From: JADGHE01 sp035716025
GTDB taxonomy: Bacteria; Pseudomonadota; Alphaproteobacteria; Rhizobiales; Xanthobacteraceae
Direction: 5' to 3'
Length of the DNA stretch: 7,656 nucleotides
Assembly: GCA_035716025.1 (NCBI GenBank)
Contig: DASTKH010000024.1
Span: 1-7,656, forward strand
Of this stretch, positions 1 to 6,062 are shown one piece after another (within the stretch, counting starts at the first letter, position 1; each line of letters starts with the position of its first letter). The notes beneath the pieces are model-generated. The model did no database searches and was not told where the DNA came from. It saw nothing but the letters and a program-made list of their open reading frames with translations. The translations under genes were made by a program, and so were the position numbers.

Positions 1-147
1 TCCGCCGCCGTCGATCTGCTCAACCGCAGCCTGCTCGCAGACTTCCTGCCGTTGCAGGCCGCGCGCGGCCTGGGGCTTGCGCTTCTCGGGAGCGTCGGGC
101 CGTTGCGGCGGGCTCTCATGCGTCAGGGAGTCGGCCCCTCCCCCTGA
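1..147 (+). CDS. UbiH/COQ6-type FAD monooxygenase, 3' end only
   Basis: The first 48 codons form an open frame in phase with base 1 that ends at TGA 145-147. The peptide contains VDLLNRSLL, then AARGLGLALLGSVGPLRR and a short MRQGV tail. This matches the C-terminal end of the UbiH/UbiF/VisC/COQ6 family of FAD-dependent hydroxylases, where a (T/V)DxLNR...RxxGL...PLRR pattern closes the protein. Family members hydroxylate the benzoquinone ring during ubiquinone synthesis at the inner membrane. The FAD-binding GxGxxG and DG motifs would lie to the left of the window and cannot be checked, so which ring position is hydroxylated is unknown and no symbol is given. The last 25 bp overlap the 3' end of the convergent CoA-transferase gene. 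No terminator hairpin is evident after the stop. Confidence 0.75.
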   Translation, partial: SAAVDLLNRSLLADFLPLQAARGLGLALLGSVGPLRRALMRQGVGPSP

Positions 148-1259
148 ACGTCGCTTTCGAGCAGGGCCCCGTCGGCGCCGAGCGGTGCGAGCCGCGTGAC
201 GGCATCGGGTGGGCGACGCAGCTCCGGCGCGAGCGGCAGCGGCAGGGCCGGCACCAGGACGCCGAGGTCGGTCTCGATGCGGTGCGCAAACAGGCCGCGG
301 GCCACGAAATGCGGGTCCGCCAGCGCTTCGTCGAGCGAAGCGACGATGGTTGCGCAACAGTCGGCCGCAGCCAGGATCGGGCGCCAATGGGCCGCGGAAT
401 GGCCGCGGACGATCCGCGCGACCGCGCGTTTGGTGGCCTCTGGGTCGGACGCGTCGTCCACGAGCGCCTTCGGCAGGCCGATGGCCGCCGTGAATGCCAG
501 CCAGAACTTCTGTTCCAGTGCGGCACAGGCCAGCAGCTTGCCGTCGCGCGTCGGATAGAGTTGATAGCGCGGCGATCCGCCGCAAAGTCCCGCCTCGCCG
601 GGGCCGGGAATCCGCCCGTCGCTGCGTGCCAACGCATGCCCGGCGAAGGTGAACATCGCATCCGCCATCGCGATGTCGAGGTGGCAGCCCGCTCCGGTCG
701 CATCGCGCCGGCGCAACGCGAGCAGAATGTTAATGACCGCCGGCATCGAACCGCCCGCAATGTCGGCGATGAGCGCCGGCGGGACGGTCGGCGCCTCAGG
801 CGGACCGGGGGCGAGCGCGAGAAGCCCCGTCGCGCCAAGATAGTTGAGGTCGTGACCCGCCTCACCCGCGCGCGGGCCCTTCTGGCCGTAGCCGCTGATC
901 GAGCAATAGACGAGGCGCGGATTGATCGCCCGCACCGCCTCGTAGCCGAGCCCGAGACGGTCCATGACGCCCGGACGGAACTGTTCGACGAGCACATCGG
1001 CGCGGACAATCAGCGCTTTGACGCGCGCCCGCCCGGCATCGGACTTCAGATCCAGCTCGATGCTGCGCTTGCCTGCATTGAGCATGGCGAAGGCGTTCGA
1101 ATTTTGTCGGTGTGCGCGCGCGACCCGCATCTCCTCGCCGCCGGGCCGCTCGATCTTGATGACCTGCGCTCCGGCCTCGGCAAGCATCAAGGTCGCGAGC
1201 GGGCCCGGCAGCAGGGTCGTGAAATCGAGGACGGTGAGGCCGGCAAGCGGGAGTGTCAT
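123..1259 (-). CDS. Family III CoA-transferase, alpha-methylacyl-CoA racemase-like (CaiB/BaiF family)
   Basis: A complete 378-residue protein, about the usual length for this family. It probably acts in the cytoplasm on acyl-CoA thioesters, either moving CoA between acids or racemising 2-methylacyl-CoA. Seen: the N-terminal LAGLTVLDFTTLLPGPLATLMLAEAGAQVIKIE block (residues 5-37), typical of CaiB/BaiF proteins; FRPGVMDRLGLGY at 94-106; GYGQKGPRAGEAGHDLNYLG at 123-142 with His136-Asp137; ADIAGG with Asp166; ALEQKFW with Glu249. His136, Asp166 and Glu249 keep the spacing of the His126/Asp156/Glu241 catalytic set of the mycobacterial racemase MCR as I remember it, which favours a racemase-like member; Asp137 fits the transferase aspartate. 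The ATG is preceded by AGGAGA at 1271-1276, 11 nt away. The gene stands alone, divergent from hspQ and convergent with the UbiH-like gene. The true substrate cannot be read from the sequence. Confidence 0.93.
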   Translation of the reverse strand: MTLPLAGLTVLDFTTLLPGPLATLMLAEAGAQVIKIERPGGEEMRVARAHRQNSNAFAMLNAGKRSIELDLKSDAGRARVKALIVRADVLVEQFRPGVMDRLGLGYEAVRAINPRLVYCSISGYGQKGPRAGEAGHDLNYLGATGLLALAPGPPEAPTVPPALIADIAGGSMPAVINILLALRRRDATGAGCHLDIAMADAMFTFAGHALARSDGRIPGPGEAGLCGGSPRYQLYPTRDGKLLACAALEQKFWLAFTAAIGLPKALVDDASDPEATKRAVARIVRGHSAAHWRPILAAADCCATIVASLDEALADPHFVARGLFAHRIETDLGVLVPALPLPLAPELRRPPDAVTRLAPLGADGALLESDVQGEGPTP

Positions 1260-1368
1260 GGGTCGAAGCGTCTCCTGAGCCCCCGAAATTCACCCTTTCA
1301 AGGGGCGCGCGCCGAACCGCCTTGCCCAACCGCGCGATCGCTGCCACAAAAGGCGGTCGACTACCGCC
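1260..1368. promoter_or_regulatory. Divergent spacer between CoA-transferase gene and hspQ
   Basis: This 109-bp region must hold the promoters of both divergent genes. Seen on the minus strand: the CoA-transferase ribosome site AGGAGA (1271-1276) and a TTGAAA (1296-1301) resembling a -35 box, but no acceptable -10 follows before the ribosome site. Also seen: the dyad CCCTT-TC-AAGGG at 1293-1304 and the 10-bp palindrome GGCGCGCGCC at 1304-1313. On the plus strand, CTTGCC (1321-1326) is followed about 17 nt later by CCACAA (1344-1349), only a weak resemblance to an RpoH-type promoter for hspQ. No box is good enough to call a promoter. Confidence 0.5.
1352..1368 (+). promoter_or_regulatory. Hairpin abutting the hspQ start codon (candidate translational control element)
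   Basis: GGCGGT (1352-1357) and ACCGCC (1363-1368) form a perfect 6-bp, GC-rich stem with a 5-nt loop CGACT, and the ATG of hspQ follows with no gap. The only Shine-Dalgarno-like bases in reach, AAGG at 1350-1353, run into the 5' arm, so folding would cover the ribosome site. The structure is seen directly; control of a heat-shock gene by heat-melting of this stem is inference. On double-stranded DNA the same repeat could equally be a protein-binding dyad. Confidence 0.45.
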
Positions 1369-1701
1369 ATGAAGCTGACACGGACTGCGAAATTCAAGAT
1401 CGGCGAGGTCGTTCGCCACCGCGTTCACCCCTTCCGGGGCATCATTTTCGACGTCGATCCGGTCTTCGCCAACACCGAGGAATGGTGGCTCGCCATTCCT
1501 CCGGAGCGCCGCCCCCGGAAGGATCAGCCCTTCTACCATCTCTTTGCCGAAAACGCCGAGACCGTCTACATCGCCTATGTTTCGGAGCAGAACCTTCTGC
1601 CCGATACCTCCGGAGAGCCGCTGCGGCATCCCCAAGTCGCGGACGCTTTCGTGCAGGAGGCGGACGGAACCTATCGGCTCCGCAAAATCGCTCTGAACTG
1701 A
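1369..1701 (+). CDS. hspQ: Heat shock protein HspQ (YccV, hemimethylated-DNA-binding family)
   Basis: A complete 110-residue protein, the usual length for alphaproteobacterial HspQ. The domain fills the protein: KFKIGEVVRHRVHPFRGIIFDVDP (residues 8-31), FANTEEWW (33-40), KDQPFYHLFAENAE (51-64) and YIAYVSEQNLLPD (67-79), all highly characteristic. In enterobacteria the protein is heat-induced, binds hemimethylated DNA and acts as a specificity-enhancing factor for the Lon protease; it is cytoplasmic. The ATG at 1369 gives the normal family N-terminus. There is no strong ribosome site, only AAGG at 1350-1353, and a hairpin sits directly before the ATG. A strong stem-loop begins 18 nt after the TGA. 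The gene appears to be a single-gene transcription unit, convergent with the ialB-like gene. Confidence 0.95.
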   Translation: MKLTRTAKFKIGEVVRHRVHPFRGIIFDVDPVFANTEEWWLAIPPERRPRKDQPFYHLFAENAETVYIAYVSEQNLLPDTSGEPLRHPQVADAFVQEADGTYRLRKIALN

Positions 1702-1718
1702 CTGCCTCCGCAAATGAC

Positions 1719-1748
1719 AAGGGGCGCAGTCGACCGCCGCGCCCCTTT
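1719..1748 (+). terminator. Stem-loop terminator after hspQ, shared with the convergent gene
   Basis: AAGGGGCGC (1719-1727) pairs perfectly with GCGCCCCTT (1739-1747) around an 11-nt loop, AGTCGACCGCC (1728-1738). On the plus strand only TTT (1746-1748) forms a short U run, so it is a strong stem with a weak tail. It lies between the stop of hspQ and the stop of the ialB-like gene, where a bidirectional terminator is expected. The entire loop is the reverse complement of 1352-1362, in the hairpin before the hspQ start. Confidence 0.7.
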
Positions 1749-1783
1749 GAACACCGGTGTCGAGCCCGACGGCCGCAGCGCCG

Positions 1784-2521
1784 TTACTTCGGTTTGGCAG
1801 AGGGATTCTGCTGCTCGAGCTTCTTGCGCGCTTCCTCGGCACGCTTCTGCAGCTCCTCCTGAAGCTTCTTCTGCTGTTCCTCGAGCACCTTCGGATCGGT
1901 CGGCGGCCCCTCATTGGCCTTCGCGAAGTCCGTGAGCGGAAAGGTGAAGCTCGCCACTTGGCCGTTCAGATTGAACGCCTGCAGGACGAGGTTCTGCCCT
2001 TTCTTCAGACTGTTCACGAAATCCGCATTGACCTCGAAATCCGCCCAGCAGCCGTTCGGCAGGCAGAAATTGTAGACGCCCGTCATCGGCTGATTGGAAT
2101 CGACGATCATGCGGGTGCCGTGACGCAGCAGCAGGCCGAGAGGAAGTGTCACCCGCAGGATCTTCTTCGGCTCGTTCTCAAGCTCGATAAGCCCCGCCGA
2201 GGCCACGAACTGCCCGGTGTCGAGCCGCGCTTCCTTGATGGTGAAGCAGACTTCCTTTTGCGCGCTGGGCGTATTCGGCTGCCCTTCCTTCCCGCAGACC
2301 TTGGTCCACGGGGAATAGATCAGCGGCGGGGTGGTGGCGACCTGCGGCTGCGGCGGCGCCGGCTGCTGAGGGGCCTGCTGGGCAGGCGCCTGCTGGCGCT
2401 GGTTGCGCTGCTGCGCGAGTGAGGGGGCCGCCGTTAACGCCAGCACCGCGACTGCGGTCGCGGCCAAGCCGAGCGCCTTTCGCCCCGGCCGCACCGGCGC
2501 GTGAACCGTCACAAAACCCAT
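1784..2521 (-). CDS. IalB-family (invasion-associated locus B) exported protein
   Basis: A 245-residue secreted protein of the IalB family. In Bartonella IalB helps erythrocyte invasion; in most free-living alphaproteobacteria the role is unknown. Seen: a signal peptide (residues 1-36) with a basic stretch RPGRK, an Ala/Leu core and cleavage after PSLA; a Gln/Pro-rich linker (37-66); the IalB domain from about 67 to 200, with SPWTKVCGKEG, Cys76 and Cys92, LPLGLLLRHGTRMIVD (126-141) and the pair FCLPNGC (Cys153, Cys158), suggesting disulfides in the periplasm; and a charged, probably coiled-coil tail rich in Glu, Gln and Lys (209-238). The linker and tail are additions around the core domain. 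Start: a TTG 18 nt upstream (2537-2539) would keep the frame open, but the ATG at 2519-2521 has GAGGA (2531-2535) at 9-nt spacing and gives the better signal peptide. Confidence 0.92.
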   Translation of the reverse strand: MGFVTVHAPVRPGRKALGLAATAVAVLALTAAPSLAQQRNQRQQAPAQQAPQQPAPPQPQVATTPPLIYSPWTKVCGKEGQPNTPSAQKEVCFTIKEARLDTGQFVASAGLIELENEPKKILRVTLPLGLLLRHGTRMIVDSNQPMTGVYNFCLPNGCWADFEVNADFVNSLKKGQNLVLQAFNLNGQVASFTFPLTDFAKANEGPPTDPKVLEEQQKKLQEELQKRAEEARKKLEQQNPSAKPK

Positions 2522-2530
2522 GAATTCTTG

Positions 2531-2535
2531 TCCTC
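2531..2535 (-). promoter_or_regulatory. Ribosome binding site that fixes the ialB-family start
   Basis: On the minus strand GAGGA lies 9 nt before the ATG at 2521. It lies within 2 nt of the possible TTG start at 2539, so it cannot serve that codon, which decides between the two. Confidence 0.75.
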
Positions 2536-2600
2536 TCAAGCCGGCGCTCGCTCATCCCGCGGCTGCGAACGCGCCCCCCCGCAAAGGGCTCTCTCTGCGT

Positions 2601-2629
2601 CAAATACGGCAACAGCGTGACGCCGTAAA
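2601..2629 (-). promoter_or_regulatory. Candidate housekeeping sigma promoter for the ialB-family gene
   Basis: On the minus strand TTTACG (2624-2629) and TATTTG (2601-2606) are separated by 17 bp, the ideal spacing. The match to TTGACA/TATAAT is partial. It would start transcription about 70 nt before the ATG. It is a candidate from pattern only. Confidence 0.35.
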
Positions 2630-2743
2630 CCCCGATCCGCATGGCGCACACAAACTTTGTCCACCGTAAATCGGAAGTCTTGTCGACCGCGATTCGGACG
2701 CGATCCTGTGCTAGGTTCCTGCTCGGCTGGCGAATCGATTTTC

Positions 2744-4591
2744 ATGACGAGTCGATCGCAGAACGGCGTCTGCGCAAAGGTGCGCCGCGCGCTCGGAAAG
2801 CTCATCCTGGTCGCGGTCGCCCTGTGGTCCGGATTGTCCGCCGCGTTGTCGCAGCCCCATGCGGAGGCGCGGCACGCTATCGCGATGCACGGCACGCCGG
2901 CCCTGCCGGCAGGCTTTCCGCATTTCCCTTATGTCAACCCCGAAGCGCCGAAAGGAGGGCGCCTGACCCTCGCGATGCTCGGCACGTTCGACAGTCTCAA
3001 CCCTTTCATCGTCAACGGCCTCGCGCCCGGCGAAATCCGAGGTTATGTGGTCGAAAGCCTGCTCGCACGGGGCTACGACGAACCGTTCACGCTCTACGGC
3101 CTGCTCGCGCGCACGGTGGAGACCGACGACGCGCGCAGCTACGTCACCTTCTCGATCGATCCAGAAGCCCGCTTTTCCGATGGTCGGCCGGTTACGGCCG
3201 AGGACGTGCTCTTTTCCTGGAAGCTGCTGCGCGACCACGGCCGGCCCAATCACCGCGCCTATTATTCCAAAGTCGCGAAGGCGGAGGCGCTTGATTCGCG
3301 CACCGTTCGGTTCGATTTCGGCGACATGCCGGATCGCGAATTGCCGCTCATCCTAGGGCTGATGCCGGTGCTCGCGAAACATGCGACGGACGTCGAAGCC
3401 TTCGAGCAGACCTCTTTTACCGCTCCGCTCGGCAGCGGCCCCTATGTCGTGAGCGAAGTTCAGCCCGGCGAGCACTTCACGCTGAAGCGCAACCCCGCCT
3501 ATTGGGGCCGCGAGCGGGGGGTCAACCGCGGTCTGTGGAACTTCGACGAAATCCGCTTCGACTATTACCGGGACGCCAACACGCAGTTCGAAGCCTTCAA
3601 GAAGGGTCTCGCCGACGTGCGCGCCGAACCCGATCCCGCGCGCTGGGAAGCGGCCTACGACGTGCCGGCGGTGCAAGACGGACGGATCGTCAAGGAGACC
3701 TTCACGACCGGCGCTCCGCAAGGCATGTCCGGCTTTGTCTTCAACACGCGGCGGGCGATTTTCGCCGACATGCGCGTGCGCGAGGCACTTGGTCTGTTGT
3801 TTGACGCGGCATGGGTGAACCGGAATTTCTATTTCGGCCGATACCACCGCATCGCGAGCTATTTCGCAGGATCGGAACTGTCGTCCCAGGGTCATGCGGC
3901 AGACGCGCGCGAACGCGCGCTCCTTGCTCCGTTCATGCGCGTCGTGCGACCCGACATTCTCGAAGGGGTTTGGGAGCCCGGAGCGCCGGACGGCTCCGGG
4001 CGCGATCGCGAACGGCTGCGGCGCGCCCTCGACCTGTTGAAGCAGGCCGGGTGGGAGATCCAAGGAACCGAGCTGCGCCGCCGCGACAGCGGAAAACGGT
4101 TTTCCTTTGAAATCCTGGTCGCGACCAAGGATCAGGAACGCCTCGCGCTCGCGCTTGAGCGCGATCTGCGCCGCGCGGGCATCGCCGCGCGCGTGCGCCT
4201 GGTCGACGCGGTTCAATACGACCGCCGCCGCCAGACCTTCGACTTCGACATGATCCAGAACGAGTGGGGCGCGTCGCTCTCCCCCGGCAACGAGCAGAGT
4301 TTCTACTGGGGCTCGGCGGCGGCCGACACCGAGGGGAGTCGCAACTACATGGGGGCCAAGAGTCCGGCGATCGACGCCATGATCGCCGCGCTTCTCGCGG
4401 CGCGCAACAGAGCCGACTTCATCTCGGCGGTTCGTGCCCTCGACCGCGTTCTCCTGTCCGGCTTCTACGTCATCCCGCTGTTCTATACTTCGGAGCAATG
4501 GGTGGCGCGCTGGTCGCACATTCGCCATCCGGCCAAGACATCCCTGCACGGCTACCTGCCCGAAACGTGGTGGCGCGAGCCGCCGCAGTGA
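2744..4591 (+). CDS. ABC transporter substrate-binding protein, YejA-like (SBP family 5, oligopeptide type)
   Basis: A 615-residue periplasmic binding protein of the peptide/nickel/opine family; its captured ligand would be passed to an inner-membrane ABC permease. Seen: a signal peptide (residues 1 to about 36) with Arg/Lys before a hydrophobic stretch LILVAVALW; then AMHGTPALPAGFPHFPYVNPEAPKGG (47-72) and FDSLNPFIVNG (82-92), both typical of the YejA subgroup; the family signature FSDGRPVTAEDVLFSW (144-159); GSGPYVV (230-236); LKRNPAYWG (247-255); FVFNTRR (331-337); and YVIPLF near the C-terminus (575-580). The length is usual for YejA. ATG 2744 is preferred over an in-frame TTG at 2657 because it starts the signal peptide; it has no clear Shine-Dalgarno. 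No permease or ATPase gene is adjacent, so it is an orphan here. Only 7 nt separate its stop from the next gene's start. The ligand is unknown. Confidence 0.92.
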   Translation: MTSRSQNGVCAKVRRALGKLILVAVALWSGLSAALSQPHAEARHAIAMHGTPALPAGFPHFPYVNPEAPKGGRLTLAMLGTFDSLNPFIVNGLAPGEIRGYVVESLLARGYDEPFTLYGLLARTVETDDARSYVTFSIDPEARFSDGRPVTAEDVLFSWKLLRDHGRPNHRAYYSKVAKAEALDSRTVRFDFGDMPDRELPLILGLMPVLAKHATDVEAFEQTSFTAPLGSGPYVVSEVQPGEHFTLKRNPAYWGRERGVNRGLWNFDEIRFDYYRDANTQFEAFKKGLADVRAEPDPARWEAAYDVPAVQDGRIVKETFTTGAPQGMSGFVFNTRRAIFADMRVREALGLLFDAAWVNRNFYFGRYHRIASYFAGSELSSQGHAADARERALLAPFMRVVRPDILEGVWEPGAPDGSGRDRERLRRALDLLKQAGWEIQGTELRRRDSGKRFSFEILVATKDQERLALALERDLRRAGIAARVRLVDAVQYDRRRQTFDFDMIQNEWGASLSPGNEQSFYWGSAAADTEGSRNYMGAKSPAIDAMIAALLAARNRADFISAVRALDRVLLSGFYVIPLFYTSEQWVARWSHIRHPAKTSLHGYLPETWWREPPQ

Positions 4592-4593
4592 GG
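4590..4593 (+). promoter_or_regulatory. Ribosome binding site supporting the GTG start of the ANL-family gene
   Basis: GAGG overlaps the TGA of the preceding gene (4589-4591) and lies 5 nt before GTG 4599. It implies translational coupling of the two genes and rejects starts inside the upstream coding region. Confidence 0.6.
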
Positions 4594-4598
4594 TCCCC

Positions 4599-6062
4599 GT
4601 GAACGTCGGCAAAGTCACAACGCTTCAAGGCCTGTTGCGCGTGAACGCGGCGCAAAGGCCCGATGCGACGGCCGTGATCGACACGCCGCAGGGCTGTGAA
4701 ATGCGCCGACTCACCTATCGAGAACTCGACGGGACCGTCGCCGCCGTGGCTGGCCGGTTGCACGAACTTCGCCTCGGCTCGGGCGAGGTCGTCGCCCTGC
4801 AGGCGCTCAATTGCGCAGAAACGGTCGCGGCCTTCTTCGGCATTCTCCGCGCGGGCTGCATCCCCGCGCTCGTGCCGGTGCTGTGGCGACACGGCGATGC
4901 GGCGGCGGCACTAAGCGACGTTCATGCCCGCGCCTTGATCGCCGCACCCGCGGACGACGGGACGGAACTGGCCGAAACCGCCCTGCGCACGGCGGCGGAG
5001 ACCTTCAGCGTCCGCCACGTTCTTGCCTTCGGCGAAAGCGTTCCGGACGGCATGGTGCCGCTCGGCCGTCTCGCGGAGGCGCGCGGGTCGGAGGGTCTTG
5101 CGGAGGCGGACGAGGCCGCCCGGCGGGCGGTGATCATCACGTTCGAAACGAGCCAGGACGGCCACGTCCCGCTCGCCCGCACCGATAAGGCCTTTCTTGC
5201 CGGAGGCGCGGCGATGGTCCTGGAGGCCGGCCTCGCGCGCCATGCGGCGGTGCTCGGCACGATGCTCCCCTCCTCCTTCGCCGTGCTCGGCACCACCATG
5301 GTGCCCTGGCTGCTCACCGGAGGCATGTTGGCCTTGCATGCCCCCTTCGATGCCGAAGCCTTTGCGCTCTTGGACCGGACCGCGGAAGCCGATCTTGTCG
5401 TGGTGCCGGGTCCGCTGGCGGAAGCGCTCGCCGAAGTGGGGATCGTCGGCAGGCGTCGGCGCAACACCGTCGCGGCGCTGTGGCGATCGCCGGAGCTGCA
5501 GCAGGCAGCCGCGGTGCCCTGGAGCGGGGCCGCACGGCTGCTCGATGTGCTGGCGTTCGGCGAGGCCGGGTTCGTCGCACTGCCGCGGAGCCGCGAGGGA
5601 CGTTCGGCGCGCCTGAAGGCCGGCCGCGTCACCGCCCCGTGGGATAATCCCGACGGCCTGACCGTGGCGACGCTTGCACGGAGCGCAGCCGGAACGCTCG
5701 TCGTGAGCGGGCCGATGGCGCCGCGGCCGTTCTCGGATTTTTCGGAGAAGCGCGAGCCGCGCTTGGAAGAGCCGATCGACACCGGCTATCCGTGCGGCCT
5801 GGCGGCGGACGGCACGCTGACGCTGAGCGGTCCCCCTCCAGGTCTCGTCAGCATCGGTGGTTATCGTTTCGCCATCGAGGATCTGCGGGCGATCGTGCGG
5901 CGCATCGCGCCCGAAAGCGTTCTGGCCGCCCTGCCCGACGTCCTGGCCGGGCAGAAACTCGCGGGAGCGGCGGCCGACATCGATCGCGTCCGCAGCGCTC
6001 TCGCCGAACACGGCGCAAATCCGCTGGTCGGCGCGGCCTTCCGCGACCGGAGGGCGGGCTGA
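4599..6062 (+). CDS. Adenylate-forming (ANL) superfamily protein, acyl-CoA synthetase-like with degenerate motifs
   Basis: A 487-residue protein with the layout of an acyl-CoA synthetase: LLRVNAAQRPDATAVID (12-28), LTYRELDGTVAAVAGRL (38-54), GEVVALQALNCAETVAAFFGILRAGCIPALVPVL (62-95). Key motifs are eroded. The P-loop site reads ITFETSQDGHVPLAR (180-194) instead of TSGTTGxPKG. The mid-protein YGxTE site is FGEAG (320-324). The TGD motif is DTGY (394-397). The hinge block is LTLSGPPPGLVSIGGYRF (407-424), without the usual Arg/Asp. Only 63 residues follow, so the C-terminal catalytic Lys motif is missing. There is one uninterrupted frame with normal codon use, so it does not look like decay of a pseudogene. 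It probably binds an acyl or nucleotide ligand, or works differently from normal ligases; function is unknown. GTG 4599 was chosen because GAGG is 5 nt upstream. It is coupled to the binding-protein gene. Confidence 0.82.
   Translation: MNVGKVTTLQGLLRVNAAQRPDATAVIDTPQGCEMRRLTYRELDGTVAAVAGRLHELRLGSGEVVALQALNCAETVAAFFGILRAGCIPALVPVLWRHGDAAAALSDVHARALIAAPADDGTELAETALRTAAETFSVRHVLAFGESVPDGMVPLGRLAEARGSEGLAEADEAARRAVIITFETSQDGHVPLARTDKAFLAGGAAMVLEAGLARHAAVLGTMLPSSFAVLGTTMVPWLLTGGMLALHAPFDAEAFALLDRTAEADLVVVPGPLAEALAEVGIVGRRRRNTVAALWRSPELQQAAAVPWSGAARLLDVLAFGEAGFVALPRSREGRSARLKAGRVTAPWDNPDGLTVATLARSAAGTLVVSGPMAPRPFSDFSEKREPRLEEPIDTGYPCGLAADGTLTLSGPPPGLVSIGGYRFAIEDLRAIVRRIAPESVLAALPDVLAGQKLAGAAADIDRVRSALAEHGANPLVGAAFRDRRAG

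Larger units (their letters stand above)
2522..2743. other. Divergent spacer between the ialB-family gene and the binding-protein gene
   Basis: This 222-bp region separates two divergent genes that both encode exported proteins. The left part holds the ribosome site and candidate promoter of the ialB-family gene and a run of seven C (2574-2580). To the right, GTGCTAGGTT at 2708-2717 could contain a -10 element for the binding-protein gene, but no good -35 lies 16-18 bp before it; the nearest, TTGTCG at 2680-2685, is too far away. The frame of the binding protein stays open leftward to a TTG at 2657, but that extension puts unrelated sequence before the signal peptide. Confidence 0.5.

Noticed and set aside
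1272..1301. TTGAAA as the -35 of a CoA-transferase promoter on the minus strand.
   Set aside because: At 17-bp spacing the -10 position reads TCAGGA, which does not fit and falls on the ribosome site.
282..1862. A 526-codon open frame on the plus strand antisense to the CoA-transferase gene and running through hspQ.
   Set aside because: It overlaps two clearly recognised genes, its protein is Arg-rich with no family pattern, and it is explained by GC-rich codons in the real genes leaving few stops in other frames.
862..1914. A 350-codon minus-strand open frame spanning hspQ and parts of its neighbours.
   Set aside because: It covers hspQ and part of the CoA-transferase gene in the wrong frame; the translation is low-information and Arg-rich.
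2657..2743. A TTG-initiated N-terminal extension of the binding protein.
   Set aside because: It would place 29 unrelated residues before a proper signal peptide and has no ribosome site.
3353..4618. A 421-codon minus-strand open frame opposite the binding-protein gene.
   Set aside because: It is antisense to a gene with strong family motifs throughout, and has no recognisable domain or ribosome site.
4599..6062. The ANL-family gene as a pseudogene.
   Set aside because: There is no stop or frameshift over 487 codons, codon use matches the neighbours and the ribosome site is intact; motif loss alone does not make it broken.
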